This document shows, in pieces, positions 26,376-36,138 of a stretch of DNA of 64,000 bases (positions are counted from its first letter, which is position 1; each line of letters starts with the position of its first letter). Position numbers and translations under genes: made by a program. Under the pieces are notes generated by a model that was given only the letters and a program-made list of their open reading frames with translations, made no database searches and was not told the origin of the DNA. Where the stretch lies: positions 254,458 to 318,457 of the forward strand of contig NC_015152.1 in assembly GCF_000190435.1 (NCBI RefSeq), in the 5' to 3' direction. This DNA comes from Sphaerochaeta globosa str. Buddy. GTDB taxonomy: Bacteria > Spirochaetota > Spirochaetia > Sphaerochaetales > Sphaerochaetaceae.

Positions 26376-27254
26376 TTGAAGAGAATACTTATCACCGGAT
26401 TGAATAGCTATATTGGTACCAATGTAGAACGTTGGCTCATGCGGGAACCAGATAAATATCACGTTGATACTATTGATATGATTGATGGCTCTTGGAGAGA
26501 AAAGGATTTCTCTGGGTATGACGTGGTGTTTCATGTGGCTGGGATTGCGCATGTGAATGCCGAGAAAAACATGGAAGCACTGTATTATAAAGTAAATACA
26601 GACTTAACAATTGAAACAGCAGCAAAGGCGAAGGCTTCTGGTGTTAAGCAATTCATTTTCATGAGCAGTATCATAGTATATGGAGAGAGTAAGTCACTCA
26701 AACCCGTGATCATTACCAGAGAGACAGAACCCAGACCTAATGGGTTCTATGGAAACAGTAAACTCCAGGCTGAAATCGGAATTAGAAAACTTGAAGATGA
26801 ACATTTTAAAATTGCTATACTGCGACCTCCAATGATATATGGACCTGGGTCTAAGGGAAATTTTCCCAAATTAGTTGCCCTTGCAAAGAATACACCGATA
26901 TTCCCTGAGTTTCATAATCAGAGAAGTATGCTCTATATTGATAATCTGTGTGAGTTTGTTAGGTTGATTATCGAGAATAAGGAACAAGGGGTCTTTTTTC
27001 CGCAGAATGAAGAGTATGTGGATACTTGTGAGGTGGTGAGGCAAGTAGCTAAAGAGACCGACCATAGAATATGGATTACTCGGCTATTGAATCCGTTTGT
27101 ATCGTTAGGTGCGTTGTTCATTCCTGCGTTTAGTAAGGTGTGGGGGACGTTGAAGTATTCACAAGAATTATCAGTAACAGCATTCAGTAATAAACAATCA
27201 ATATGCTTATCTACCTCAATCCACAAGACCCATGAAGCTCTTCCATCGAGGTAG
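26376..27254 (+). CDS. NAD-dependent epimerase/dehydratase (4-keto-hexosamine reductase-like)
   Basis: 292 residues. ILITGLNSYIGTNVERWL is the Rossmann nucleotide loop, VFHVAGIAHV follows, the catalytic serine is in FMSSIIVYGE and YGNSKLQAE is the YxxxK motif. The family includes WbpV/WbiG-type reductases that make UDP-QuiNAc-like sugars from UDP-4-keto-6-deoxy-GlcNAc; together with the preceding sugar transferase this is a common module. The immediate substrate would come from a dehydratase such as the CapD homologue at 1-666. Confidence 0.82.
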   Translation: MKRILITGLNSYIGTNVERWLMREPDKYHVDTIDMIDGSWREKDFSGYDVVFHVAGIAHVNAEKNMEALYYKVNTDLTIETAAKAKASGVKQFIFMSSIIVYGESKSLKPVIITRETEPRPNGFYGNSKLQAEIGIRKLEDEHFKIAILRPPMIYGPGSKGNFPKLVALAKNTPIFPEFHNQRSMLYIDNLCEFVRLIIENKEQGVFFPQNEEYVDTCEVVRQVAKETDHRIWITRLLNPFVSLGALFIPAFSKVWGTLKYSQELSVTAFSNKQSICLSTSIHKTHEALPSR

Positions 27255-27256
27255 AT

Positions 27257-28471
27257 GTGAACATACTCGTTGTTTCACAGTACTACTATCCTGAATCAGT
27301 AAGGATAACTGACCTTTGTGAATCTTTGGTAGAACGGGGTCATACTGTTAGCGTTGTGACTGGCATCCCTAATTACCCAGAAGGACGATTCTTCCTAGGT
27401 TACTCTTGGTCAAAAAAAAGAAATGAACAAATAAAAGGAGTAATCGTACACAGACTTACTATACTCCCAAGAGGCAAGAACTTTTTATGCCTGAGCATGA
27501 ATTACATTTCATTCGTGATTTCAGGATGGTTCTATTCTCTAAAAGCTCATAACCGACCTGACGTTGTATTTAATTATGAGATTTCTCCAATTACACAATG
27601 TCTAGTTGGAATCTGGTTTGGCAAGAAACATAAGATTCCAGTGATTTCCTACATTCTCGACTTATGGCCTGAGAGTTTCCAAGAAGTAACAGGCAATACC
27701 TCAAAAATAATTGAAAGAATGTTGGGGCGTCTCGTTAACTCAATCTACACACAGTCGGATGTCGTTCTTACATCTTCCCAAAGTTTCATTCAATCCATTG
27801 CGGCAAGAGGGATACAGTCAGAAAAGATTACATTTTGGCCTCAATATGCTGAGGATTTCTATTTTTCGAATGATTCTGTTGAATCTAATGTTTTAGTAAG
27901 AGATGGAAGAGTCTTAATCACCTTTGCCGGAAATATCGGGGTTGCTCAGGGCCTAGACATCCTAATTCCTGTTGCTCGTAAATTAAAAGGACAGAATCAA
28001 TCCGTTTGTTTTGTCCTCATTGGAGATGGTAGGGACAAGAATCGCTTGGAGTCTTTAGTTGAGTCTGAAGGACTCCAAGATTATTTTATGTTTATTACTA
28101 AACAACCCCCTCAAATGATTCCTTCATACTTGGCAAGTTCAGATGCAGGACTCTTGATTCTCAAGAAAAGTGATATTTTCTCCATGACCATCCCTGCAAA
28201 GTTGCAGACCTATTTGGCCTGTGGTATACCGATCATTGGTTCTGTAGATGGAGAAGCACAACGAATTATCAAGCAAGCTAACGCAGGTTTGGTAGCTGAT
28301 GCGGAAAATATTGATCAATTGGTAGCTGCGATTTCAACTTTCTATGCACTCTCTCCCAATGCAAGACAGACTATGGGAGAATCTGCAAGGAAGTATGCAA
28401 TGGAACATTACAACAAGAAAGTTCTTCTTGATAATTTCGATACACTTTTACAATCATTGGCTAAGGATTGA
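27257..28471 (+). CDS. wbuB: Glycosyltransferase, WbuB-like (L-FucNAc transferase type)
   Basis: 404 residues of the GT4 fold. MNILVVSQYYYPESVRITDLCESL and VVTGIPNYPEGRFFLGYSW are typical of WbuB proteins; the donor-site region is SSDAGLLILKKSDIFSMTIPAKLQTYLACGIP. WbuB accompanies the FnlA-B-C genes in O-antigen clusters and is thought to transfer L-FucNAc. The same three genes follow directly here, which supports the assignment. Confidence 0.85.
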   Translation: MNILVVSQYYYPESVRITDLCESLVERGHTVSVVTGIPNYPEGRFFLGYSWSKKRNEQIKGVIVHRLTILPRGKNFLCLSMNYISFVISGWFYSLKAHNRPDVVFNYEISPITQCLVGIWFGKKHKIPVISYILDLWPESFQEVTGNTSKIIERMLGRLVNSIYTQSDVVLTSSQSFIQSIAARGIQSEKITFWPQYAEDFYFSNDSVESNVLVRDGRVLITFAGNIGVAQGLDILIPVARKLKGQNQSVCFVLIGDGRDKNRLESLVESEGLQDYFMFITKQPPQMIPSYLASSDAGLLILKKSDIFSMTIPAKLQTYLACGIPIIGSVDGEAQRIIKQANAGLVADAENIDQLVAAISTFYALSPNARQTMGESARKYAMEHYNKKVLLDNFDTLLQSLAKD

Positions 28472-28476
28472 GATAT

Positions 28477-29499
28477 ATGTTCACTAATAAAACCATCCTG
28501 ATCACAGGCGGCACTGGCTCCTTCGGAAATGCTGTACTTGAGCGATTTCTTGATACCGATATAGCAGAGATTCGCATTTTCAGTCGCGATGAGAAGAAGC
28601 AAGACGATATGCGCCACTTCTATAAAAACGACAAGATTAAATACTACATCGGTGATGTACGCGACTATCGCAGCATCCGCGATGCGCTCAACGGTGTGGA
28701 TTTCGTCTTCAGTGCGGCAGCACTGAAGCAGGTTCCCTCCTGCGAGTTCTTCCCAATGGAGGCGGTGAAGACCAACGTTATTGGCACCGACAACCTACTA
28801 ACGGCCTGTATCAATGCAGGGGTGAGGAAGGTCATCTGCCTTTCCACTGACAAGGCTGCTTATCCCATCAACGCCATGGGAACCAGCAAGGCTATGATGG
28901 AGAAGGTGTTTGTTGCTAAGTCGAGGACCGTGGCTGAGGACAAGACGCTCATCTGCGGGACGCGGTACGGTAACGTACTCTGCTCACGTGGTTCTGTGGT
29001 CCCTCTGTTTGTTGAACAGATCAAGGCGGGCAAACCCCTTACAGTGACCGATCTCTCTATGACTCGCTTCATCATGACGCTGGAAGAAGCGGTAGACCTA
29101 GTTCTCTACGCTTACGAGCATGCACACACCGGGGACATCTTGGTTCAGAAGGCACCGGCGAGCACCATCGGAGATCTTGCCCAGGCGGTTAAGGAACTAT
29201 TTAATCCCGACAACGAGATAATGACTATCGGCATCAGGCACGGGGAGAAGATGTATGAGACATTGCTCACCAACGAAGAATGCGCCCATGCCATAGATCT
29301 CGGCAACTTCTACCGAGTTCCTGCTGACAACCGCGATCTGAACTATGACAAGTACTTTACTGACGGCAATGGCAAACGTACTACGATCACCGAGTTCAAC
29401 TCCAGCAACACCGAGTTGCTCACCGTCGCTCAGATTAAGGAGAAGCTACTTACCCTGAAGTACATCCAGGATGAGTTGAAGGCATGGGGGAGCCGCTAG
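28477..29499 (+). CDS. fnlA: UDP-GlcNAc 4,6-dehydratase/5-epimerase of UDP-FucNAc pathway
   Basis: 340 residues. MFTNKTILITGGTGSFGNAVLERF is the N-terminus expected for FnlA/CapE; STDKAAYPINAMGTSKAMMEK replaces YxxxK by MxxxK as in this family, and RYGNVLCSRGSVVPLF follows. It makes the keto-deoxy intermediates for UDP-N-acetyl-L-fucosamine. ATG 28477 has AAGGA 9 nt upstream; an in-frame TTG at 28468 overlaps the preceding stop. First of three contiguous pathway genes. Confidence 0.92.
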   Translation: MFTNKTILITGGTGSFGNAVLERFLDTDIAEIRIFSRDEKKQDDMRHFYKNDKIKYYIGDVRDYRSIRDALNGVDFVFSAAALKQVPSCEFFPMEAVKTNVIGTDNLLTACINAGVRKVICLSTDKAAYPINAMGTSKAMMEKVFVAKSRTVAEDKTLICGTRYGNVLCSRGSVVPLFVEQIKAGKPLTVTDLSMTRFIMTLEEAVDLVLYAYEHAHTGDILVQKAPASTIGDLAQAVKELFNPDNEIMTIGIRHGEKMYETLLTNEECAHAIDLGNFYRVPADNRDLNYDKYFTDGNGKRTTITEFNSSNTELLTVAQIKEKLLTLKYIQDELKAWGSR

Positions 29500-29500
29500 C

Positions 29501-30610
29501 ATGAGGATACTAGTAACTGGCTCGGGCGGTTTCGTGGGGAAGAACCTTATTGCAGAATTGCGAAGCAAGGGATACGAGGATTTGTACCTCTACGACCTCG
29601 ATACTGACCCGAAGCTATTGGACGAGTTTACCAAGGATTGTGAATTCGTCTTCCACCTTGCCGGGGTGAACCGACCCAAGGACCAAGAGGAATTCATGCA
29701 GGGCAACTTCGGCTTCACCGATACGTTGCTTGCTTCCCTGAAGCGGAACAAGAATACCTGCCCCAATCTCATCACCTCCTCCATCCAAGCAGAGCTCGAC
29801 AACCCCTACGGCAGGAGCAAGAAGGCGGGTGAGGACCTGCTTTTCAGTTATGCTAAAGAATCAGGTGCTGAAGTATATGTCTTTCGCCTACCTAACGTTT
29901 TCGGCAAGTGGTGCAGACCAAACTATAATAGTGCTGTAGCCACGTTCTGCTATAGTATTGCACGGGACCTTCCTATCACGGTTAATGATCCGGAAGTTGT
30001 GCTAAAGCTGGTCTACATTGATGATGTGCTAGTTGCTTTTCTCTCGGCACTCAAGGGCGAGGTTATCAAAGAAGACGGTTTCTGCAAGGTGTCCAAGGTC
30101 CATACGGTCAAGCTCGGCCGGATTGTCCAGCTTTTAAAGGGATTCAGGGATAGTCGAACGAATCTTTCGGTACCAAACATGAGTGATGGCTTCGAGAATG
30201 TGCTTTATAGCACGTACTTAAGCTATTTGCCGGAGGATCAGTTTTGCTACCCGCTTAAGATGAATACCGACAACCGTGGTTCTTTCACCGAGATCATCCG
30301 GACTGAAGAACGAGGCCAGTTCTCGGTAAATATCTCAAAACCTGGTATCACCAAGGGCAACCACTGGCATCATACGAAAAACGAGAAGTTTTTGGTGGTT
30401 AGCGGTAGGGCTTTGATTCGGTTCCGGAAGATTGGAACCACTGAGGTGATTGATTACCATGTGTCAGGTGAGAAGTTGGAGGTTGTGGATATACCTCCAG
30501 GGTACACTCATAATATTATCAATGAGGGAGACATGGACTTGGTGACTTTTATGTGGGCGAGCGAGCCCTTCCATCCTGATAAACCTGATACAGTATTTGA
30601 GAAGGTATGA
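29501..30610 (+). CDS. fnlB: NAD-dependent reductase with C-terminal cupin, FnlB/CapF
   Basis: 369 residues: an N-terminal Rossmann reductase (RILVTGSGGFVGKNLIAELR, NPYGRSKKAGEDL) to about residue 245, then a cupin domain with the metal-binding GNHWHHTKNEKFLVVSGRA and VDIPPGYTHNI. This two-domain layout is specific to CapF/FnlB, which epimerises at C3 and reduces at C4 in UDP-L-FucNAc synthesis. It lies one base after fnlA and overlaps fnlC by 4 nt. Confidence 0.93.
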   Translation: MRILVTGSGGFVGKNLIAELRSKGYEDLYLYDLDTDPKLLDEFTKDCEFVFHLAGVNRPKDQEEFMQGNFGFTDTLLASLKRNKNTCPNLITSSIQAELDNPYGRSKKAGEDLLFSYAKESGAEVYVFRLPNVFGKWCRPNYNSAVATFCYSIARDLPITVNDPEVVLKLVYIDDVLVAFLSALKGEVIKEDGFCKVSKVHTVKLGRIVQLLKGFRDSRTNLSVPNMSDGFENVLYSTYLSYLPEDQFCYPLKMNTDNRGSFTEIIRTEERGQFSVNISKPGITKGNHWHHTKNEKFLVVSGRALIRFRKIGTTEVIDYHVSGEKLEVVDIPPGYTHNIINEGDMDLVTFMWASEPFHPDKPDTVFEKV

Positions 30611-31740
30611 AAAGTACTATGGAAAAGATGAAAGTAATGACCATTCTCGGTACACGGCCCGAGATTATCCGGCTGAGTGCAGTGATACAAAAGTGTGACC
30701 AGTACTTCAACCACATATTAGTGCATACGGGTCAGAACTGGGACTATACGCTCAACCAGGTGTTTTTCGAGGACCTTGGACTGAGGGCTCCTGACTACTA
30801 TCTTGACAGTGTGGGAAAGAACCTTGGAGAGACGATGGGGAATATCATCGCCAAGAGTTACGAGGTGATCCAGAAGGAGAAGCCCGATGCTTTGCTGGTG
30901 CTGGGCGATACCAACAGTGCTTTGTCGACCATAAGCTCAAAGCGCCTGAAGGTACCCATCTTCCACATGGAGGCTGGTAACCGCTGCTGGGACTGGAATG
31001 TGAGTGAGATGATCAACCGCAAGATTGTGGACCACATCAGCGACATCAACCTTCCCTACACCGAGCACTCCAGAAGGTACCTGCTCTCCGAGGGCTTGGA
31101 CGGCAAGACAATCTTCGTCACCGGCTCACCCATGCGCGAGGTGCTGGACAGCCACATGGAGGGAATCCAGAAAAGCGATGTGCTTGATAGGCTGAACCTC
31201 GAGAAGAACAAGTACATTTTGGTCTCCGCCCACCGAGAGGAGAACATAGACAATGAGGAGCACTTCATGTCGCTGATGACAGCCATCAACGACATGGCCG
31301 AGTTCTATCAGATGCCAGTCATCTACAGCACTCATCCAAGGAGCAAGAAGTTTATCGAGCAGAGAAGCTTTCAGTTTCATCCTCTGGTACAGAGCCTGAA
31401 ACCCTTCGGCTTCCTGGACTACAACAAGCTGCAGATGAACGCCTACTGCGTACTATCAGATAGCGGGACACTCAGCGAGGAGTCTGCGATGCTCAACTTT
31501 GCAGGAGTGCTAATCAGGACGAGCACCGAGAGACCTGAGGTATTGGACAAGGGAACTGTGGTCATCGGGGGTATCACGACCAAGGACATCTCCCAGGCAT
31601 TAGAGATGGCGGTCTCGATGAGGGACAACCAGGAAAAGACCGAGATGCCCGACGACTACCATGACACCAATGTATCGGTGAAAGTGGTGAAGATGATCCA
31701 AAGTTATGCGAAGATTGTGAATGAGACAGTGTGGGGATGA
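30607..31740 (+). CDS. fnlC: Non-hydrolysing UDP-HexNAc 2-epimerase, FnlC/CapG
   Basis: 377 residues of the WecB fold: MTILGTRPEIIRLSAVI, HTGQNWDYTLNQVFFEDL, GDTNSALS, HMEAGNRCWDWNVSEMINR and HREENID. It performs the last C2 epimerisation to UDP-L-FucNAc. ATGA overlap with fnlB indicates coupling. The region after its stop switches abruptly to a much more AT-rich composition. Confidence 0.93.
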   Translation: MKSTMEKMKVMTILGTRPEIIRLSAVIQKCDQYFNHILVHTGQNWDYTLNQVFFEDLGLRAPDYYLDSVGKNLGETMGNIIAKSYEVIQKEKPDALLVLGDTNSALSTISSKRLKVPIFHMEAGNRCWDWNVSEMINRKIVDHISDINLPYTEHSRRYLLSEGLDGKTIFVTGSPMREVLDSHMEGIQKSDVLDRLNLEKNKYILVSAHREENIDNEEHFMSLMTAINDMAEFYQMPVIYSTHPRSKKFIEQRSFQFHPLVQSLKPFGFLDYNKLQMNAYCVLSDSGTLSEESAMLNFAGVLIRTSTERPEVLDKGTVVIGGITTKDISQALEMAVSMRDNQEKTEMPDDYHDTNVSVKVVKMIQSYAKIVNETVWG

Positions 31741-31768
31741 AAAATATTTTTTTTATAGGGTTTTTTTC

Positions 31769-32854
31769 ATGAAGATATTATTAATTTCTCCTTTGCCGAA
31801 GGATAATCAGAATGTAGCTGGTGGTATCGCTGGTTGGACTAATAGATTCGTGAATAGTGATTTAGTTAGAATGAATAATTCGATAAATATAGTTGACACA
31901 AGTTTGATTGGGAGCCGAGCTAAAGGAGAGACAAAATATAACTATTACTCTGAGAGTGTTAGAACACTAAAAATACTTTTTAAAACAATTATATTAATTT
32001 TATTTAATAAACCGGATATTGTTCACTTAAATAGTAACTGTTCAATGCTAGGATTGGTTAGAGATAATGCAATTTCTTTTATAGTCAGTATTGCCAGAAT
32101 TCCAGTTGTCGTCCACATGAGATGTGATGTCGCCTTTTATTCTTATACTAGATATGCTTATTTTTCACTCAAGAAGATGATTGGAAGGGCTTCAATGGTT
32201 TTTAGTCTAAATAATTCTAGTTCAATGTTTATACAAGAAAAGTTTGGTAAAGCATCTATTTATATCCCTCTATTTATATCAGATGATTTTTTTTTGAATA
32301 CTAAGACTAGAAATATTTCGGAAAAGGTAAGAAGAATATGTTTTGTTGGTCATATTTCAGAGAACAAGGGATGTAATATCATTACTAATATTGCAAAAAT
32401 TTTATGTGATATTGATTTTTTCTTAGTTGGTCAGAAATTTGATTCTTTCAATGACAAAGAATTATCAAATAACATTTACCTACTTGGTAATGTAACAGCA
32501 GATGAGGTTAATAGAATCTTATCCGAAGCTGATTTATTTCTTTTCCCCTCGAAAACTGAGGGGTTCCCAAATGCTGTGCTTGAGGCAATGGCATCTGGTT
32601 TGCCAATTGTTGCTTCAGCTGTTGGGGCAATTCCTGATATGATTGGTACTAGTCAAGAAGGTGGTATTTTAATAAACAGCTTTATTCCAGAAGATTATAT
32701 AGATGCAATAATTACCCTCATAAATGATAGAAATAGACGTAAGGAAATGTCGAAATGGAATATCCAAACGGTATTAGATAAGTATACAGAGAGTAAAATT
32801 ATAACTATGATGTTGGAAAAATATTCTGAATGTATTGAGAGAAGTTATAGATGA
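31769..32854 (+). CDS. Glycosyltransferase, GT4 type
   Basis: MKILLISPLPKDNQNVAGGIAGWTNRF opens the N-terminal domain; the C-terminal donor domain holds ICFVGHISENKGCNII, SEADLFLFPSKTEGFPNAVLEAMASGLPIV and GAIPDMI, the E-x7-E region of GT4 enzymes. 361 residues. It is the first gene of the AT-rich segment and overlaps the interrupted acyltransferase by 4 nt. Sugar and linkage cannot be told. Confidence 0.88.
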   Translation: MKILLISPLPKDNQNVAGGIAGWTNRFVNSDLVRMNNSINIVDTSLIGSRAKGETKYNYYSESVRTLKILFKTIILILFNKPDIVHLNSNCSMLGLVRDNAISFIVSIARIPVVVHMRCDVAFYSYTRYAYFSLKKMIGRASMVFSLNNSSSMFIQEKFGKASIYIPLFISDDFFLNTKTRNISEKVRRICFVGHISENKGCNIITNIAKILCDIDFFLVGQKFDSFNDKELSNNIYLLGNVTADEVNRILSEADLFLFPSKTEGFPNAVLEAMASGLPIVASAVGAIPDMIGTSQEGGILINSFIPEDYIDAIITLINDRNRRKEMSKWNIQTVLDKYTESKIITMMLEKYSECIERSYR

Positions 32855-33018
32855 AAACAATTTTTTATTTTTATCAATTAGCAAATCTTGCGAATCGAAT
32901 AATTTATAGAGTCCTTCTAATGCCATTAAAATTACATCTACTCGCTAAAAGAGGAACAAAGTGTCAAATAGGTATAGGAACAAAATTATATTATGAAAAT
33001 ACATATTTAGGTAATTAT
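32851..33018 (+). pseudogene. 5' part of a hexapeptide-repeat acyltransferase, split by ISL3 element
   Basis: MKTIFYFYQLANLANRIIYR to YENTYLGNY is the start of a LbH-fold acyltransferase. The ISL3 element follows the 8-bp duplication GTAATTAT (33011-33018). Excising 33019-34448 rejoins the codons exactly to VSIGASNRFINSRAKI at 34449 onward and yields a 187-residue protein with no stop. Confidence 0.9.
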
Positions 33019-34440
33019 GGCCTTTCGCTGTTTATAGTGGGTAGCTCTACATGATTGGCTGCAGGGGAAGGGACAATTCTCCACAGACGAAGTAGATCAT
33101 ATTCATGAAGTTCCTCATGTTCCTGAAGCCTCTCGCACGGCTCTTGATGATGCTTATCTTCGAGTTGAACCCCTCCAGGATTGCATTGGTCCTCAGGGTC
33201 TGGAAGTAGTTGAGAATCTCCACCGCATTCCTGGTCAGGCACTGTGCAAACTTGCGGATTTCCATGACCGCCGAGTTGGCGAATCTGATGGCCAGCCGCT
33301 CAAAGTCAGACACCATGTCCTCGTCATAGGCCTTGTGGGTCTCATAGAAATCCTGCAGCTCAAGACGGCAGCTGTAGGCCTGGACCGTATCCAGATATTC
33401 GACCTGGAGCAGTTGGCCGAGCCGCTCCCGCTGCCTGTCGGTGAGGTTGTCGGGGTTCTTCAGCCAGATGTACCGCGTCTCTTTCAGGTCCTTTGTCTTT
33501 GCGGCGTTCTTGCTGCGCATTTCCCGTTTCCTGGTATTGTCCACCGCATCCGAACAATTCTTGACCACATGGAACTTGTCCACGGTGACGACGGCCTCGG
33601 GAAAGCTCTCCCCCAGGACGCTGCGGTAGCCGTGGATCATGTCGCTGGTGGCAACCTTCACCTGCCCGGGTTTTCCGTCCTTCTCCTTGAAACGCTCAAG
33701 AAAACGTTTCACGGCATCCTTGTCTTTTCCTTCCGTCACAAAGAGTACCCTCGCTTTCCCCGCCTGCCTGCGCCTTCCAGCCTCATCGGTGACGACATCG
33801 GGATGGGAGAGGAATACCGTGATGTAGTTGTGACCCTTGTGGCTGTACTCGTCCACCCCTATCGCACTGACATCCGAGAAGTCCTGGTCCTTGAGGGCCT
33901 CCCCCACATGGTAATCGATCAGGCGCCACAGCTTGGTGTCGTGCTCCCCGATCTCACGGGCAACCGTCCTGACCGGCATATGCTTCACCAGGGTGAGTAT
34001 CACCCCCTCCATCATCAAGGTGAAGCCGCTGCCGCTTCTTGCCCAGGGCACCGGGACGGTCCTCACCTTGCCGTCGGGCGTGATGATCCTGGGAACCCTC
34101 GCCGTGATGTAGCAGCGATACTGGAAGAAATTGAGATGCCTCCAGGTTCTCTCCCGTGTGTCGTGGACCTTGCAGCCCTGGTCGAAGCCTGGACACGGGA
34201 AACTCGACCCTTCCTCAAAATCGATCCGTATGTGGAGTTCCAACAGCGTTGGCTGCTTCTCGGACGGAACCATCTCCAGTGAAGTGATGCGCCAAGGTTC
34301 CTCAAGGCCCAATCCGAGGCTGAAAAGTTTCTGAATATGCGGATCGATCATCTGCTTTGCTCCTTGCTCTAAACATAGCAAATTACCCTCTATTCATGAA
34401 TACCCAATTGAGTCTTACCCACCAGAAACAGCGAATAACC
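33019..34440 (-). mobile_element. ISL3-family insertion sequence, 1422 bp, complete
   Basis: Imperfect terminal repeats: left end GGCCTTTCGCTGTTTATAG (33019 onward) against the complement of the right end, GGTTATTCGCTGTTTCTGG (34440 inward). Both share TTCGCTGTTT and TGGGTA. One transposase gene occupies the element on the minus strand. Its GC content is clearly higher than that of the surrounding AT-rich DNA, so it arrived from a different background. Confidence 0.92.
33047..34351 (-). CDS. ISL3-family transposase
   Basis: 434 residues. The ATG at 34351 has AAGGAG eight bases upstream. An N-terminal zinc-finger region (FPCPGFDQGCKVHDTRERTW) and HTH precede the DDE_Tnp_ISL3 domain: AIGVDEYSHKGHNYITV (first Asp), VTVDKFHVVKNCSDAVD (second) and AILEGFNSKISIIKSRARGF (Glu). 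No frameshift or stop, so the element should be active. Confidence 0.94.
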   Translation of the reverse strand: MIDPHIQKLFSLGLGLEEPWRITSLEMVPSEKQPTLLELHIRIDFEEGSSFPCPGFDQGCKVHDTRERTWRHLNFFQYRCYITARVPRIITPDGKVRTVPVPWARSGSGFTLMMEGVILTLVKHMPVRTVAREIGEHDTKLWRLIDYHVGEALKDQDFSDVSAIGVDEYSHKGHNYITVFLSHPDVVTDEAGRRRQAGKARVLFVTEGKDKDAVKRFLERFKEKDGKPGQVKVATSDMIHGYRSVLGESFPEAVVTVDKFHVVKNCSDAVDNTRKREMRSKNAAKTKDLKETRYIWLKNPDNLTDRQRERLGQLLQVEYLDTVQAYSCRLELQDFYETHKAYDEDMVSDFERLAIRFANSAVMEIRKFAQCLTRNAVEILNYFQTLRTNAILEGFNSKISIIKSRARGFRNMRNFMNMIYFVCGELSLPLQPIM

Positions 34441-34448
34441 GTAATTAT

Positions 34449-34844
34449 GTCAGTATCGGGGCAAGTAATCGATTTATAAATTCTAGAGCAAAGATTATAA
34501 TTGGCGACTATGTAATGTTTGGTCCAAATGTTACTGTTATAACTGGAGGTCATAGGACAGATATTTTAGGAAGGAAAATGTCAACAATCACCAACAATGA
34601 AAAGTTACCAACCGATGATCAAGATATTGTTTTTGAAGGAGATAATTGGATTGGAGCCAATTCAACTATTCTTCGTGGAACTAGAATTGGGGTGGGATCG
34701 ATAATTGCTGCAGGTGCAGTAGTTACAAAAAATGTTGAACCCTATGCAGTTTATGGTGGAGTACCTGCAAAACGAATAAAATATCGATTTTCCGAAGACA
34801 AACTGAGAGAGCATATTGCTATGATTAATAGGAATTATATATGA
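34449..34844 (+). pseudogene. 3' part of the interrupted acyltransferase
   Basis: The frame VSIGASNRFINSRAKIIIGDYV, then FGPNVTVITGGH, WIGANSTILRGTRIGVGSI and YAVYGGVPAKRIKY is the left-handed beta-helix of CatB/WbbJ-type O-acetyltransferases with its C-terminal GG-PAK-I-Y ending. Codons from ATG 34515 could still be translated into a 109-residue fragment but would lack the N-terminal helix. Its TGA overlaps the ATG of the dehydrogenase gene. Confidence 0.9.
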
Positions 34845-36136
34845 TTGTCAGAGATTTGGTTATTTCTATAATTGGATTGGGCTATGTAGGTATGCCTATC
34901 GCTGTTGCTTTTGCAAAAAAGGTGAAAGTAATTGGCTTTGACATAAACATAGCAAAGGTTGAACTCTATAAAGCTGGCATCGATCCTACGAGAGAAGTTG
35001 GTAATGAAATTATCAAAAATACCTCAGTGGAGTTTACAAGTGACGAAACCAAGCTGAGGGAAGCAAGATTTCACATAGTAGCTGTGCCAACTCCAGTTTA
35101 TGACGATCATACTCCTGACCTCAGCCCAGTAGAAGGTGCAAGCAGGGTATTGGGAAAGAACCTTGAGAAAGGATCAATTGTTGTTTTCGAATCTACCGTG
35201 TACCCAGGTGTAACTGAGGATATTTGCGTACCAATACTAGAAAAAGAATCTGGGCTTAAGTGCGGTGTTGATTTTTTTGTTGGTTATTCTCCAGAACGAA
35301 TCAATCCTGGTGATAAAGTTCATCGTTTGGAAACAATAATAAAAATAGTATCTGGTATGGATGCCCAGACATTGGATACTGTTGCCATGGTGTATGAACT
35401 GGTAGTTGAGGCAGGTGTTTATAGAGCACCATCAATTAAGGTAGCTGAAGCTGCTAAGGTAATTGAGAATAGCCAGCGGGATATCAATATTGCCTTCATG
35501 AATGAGTTGTCAATAATTTTTAATAAGTTAGGAATTAGCACAAAAGAAGTGTTGGATGCTGCTTCAACGAAGTGGAATTTTCTTAAGTTCTCGCCTGGCT
35601 TAGTTGGCGGTCATTGCATTGGAGTAGACCCATATTATCTTACCTATAAGGCTGAACAGCTTGGATACCATTCGCAAATCATCCTATCGGGAAGGCGAAT
35701 TAACGACGATATGGGAAGATATGTTGCTGAGAACGTGGTAAAGAAGTTAATCTCTGTAGGTTCCCCGGTAAAAGGAGCCAAAGTTCTTGTTCTTGGATTT
35801 ACATTCAAAGAGAATTGCCCTGATACGCGAAACACCAAGGTAATAGATATCATTAATGAGCTTAGAGAGTATGGCATAGAACCTATGGTATGTGATCCTG
35901 TTGCTGACTCTCAAGAAGCGGAATATTTGTACGGAATCTCTTTTGTTTCTAGACAAAGTATAAAGAAAGTTAATGCTGTGATTGTTGCTGTTGCTCATAA
36001 TGAATTTTTAACATATGGGATACGAGAGCTTGATAGTTTTTTTGCATGTGACACTGAGAAGGTTGTGATCGATGTGAAATCGATTCTCAACCGTAATGAG
36101 TTTGAACAGGCTGGTTACTGTTATTGGAGTTTATAA
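34841..36136 (+). CDS. Nucleotide-sugar 6-dehydrogenase (TviB/WbpA-like)
   Basis: 431 residues with three domains of the UDP-glucose/GDP-mannose dehydrogenase family: SIIGLGYVGMPIAVAFAKK (NAD), VFESTVYPGVTED and GYSPERINPGDKVH in the centre, and GGHCIGVDPYYLTYKAE with the catalytic cysteine. Sequence style (ERINPGDK, IVSG) is that of TviB-type enzymes acting on UDP-GlcNAc. With the epimerase that follows, UDP-GalNAcA is the likely product. Confidence 0.9.
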   Translation: MIVRDLVISIIGLGYVGMPIAVAFAKKVKVIGFDINIAKVELYKAGIDPTREVGNEIIKNTSVEFTSDETKLREARFHIVAVPTPVYDDHTPDLSPVEGASRVLGKNLEKGSIVVFESTVYPGVTEDICVPILEKESGLKCGVDFFVGYSPERINPGDKVHRLETIIKIVSGMDAQTLDTVAMVYELVVEAGVYRAPSIKVAEAAKVIENSQRDINIAFMNELSIIFNKLGISTKEVLDAASTKWNFLKFSPGLVGGHCIGVDPYYLTYKAEQLGYHSQIILSGRRINDDMGRYVAENVVKKLISVGSPVKGAKVLVLGFTFKENCPDTRNTKVIDIINELREYGIEPMVCDPVADSQEAEYLYGISFVSRQSIKKVNAVIVAVAHNEFLTYGIRELDSFFACDTEKVVIDVKSILNRNEFEQAGYCYWSL

Positions 36137-36138
36137 GT

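Larger units (their letters stand above)
33011..34448 (+). repeat. 8-bp target-site duplication flanking the ISL3-type element
   Basis: GTAATTAT occurs at 33011-33018 and 34441-34448, immediately outside the inverted ends. Eight base pairs is the known duplication length of the ISL3 family. Confidence 0.93.

Noticed and set aside
33335-34282. 315-codon plus-strand open frame inside the ISL3 element
   Set aside because: It is the antisense shadow of the GC-rich transposase gene, which has all its catalytic motifs.
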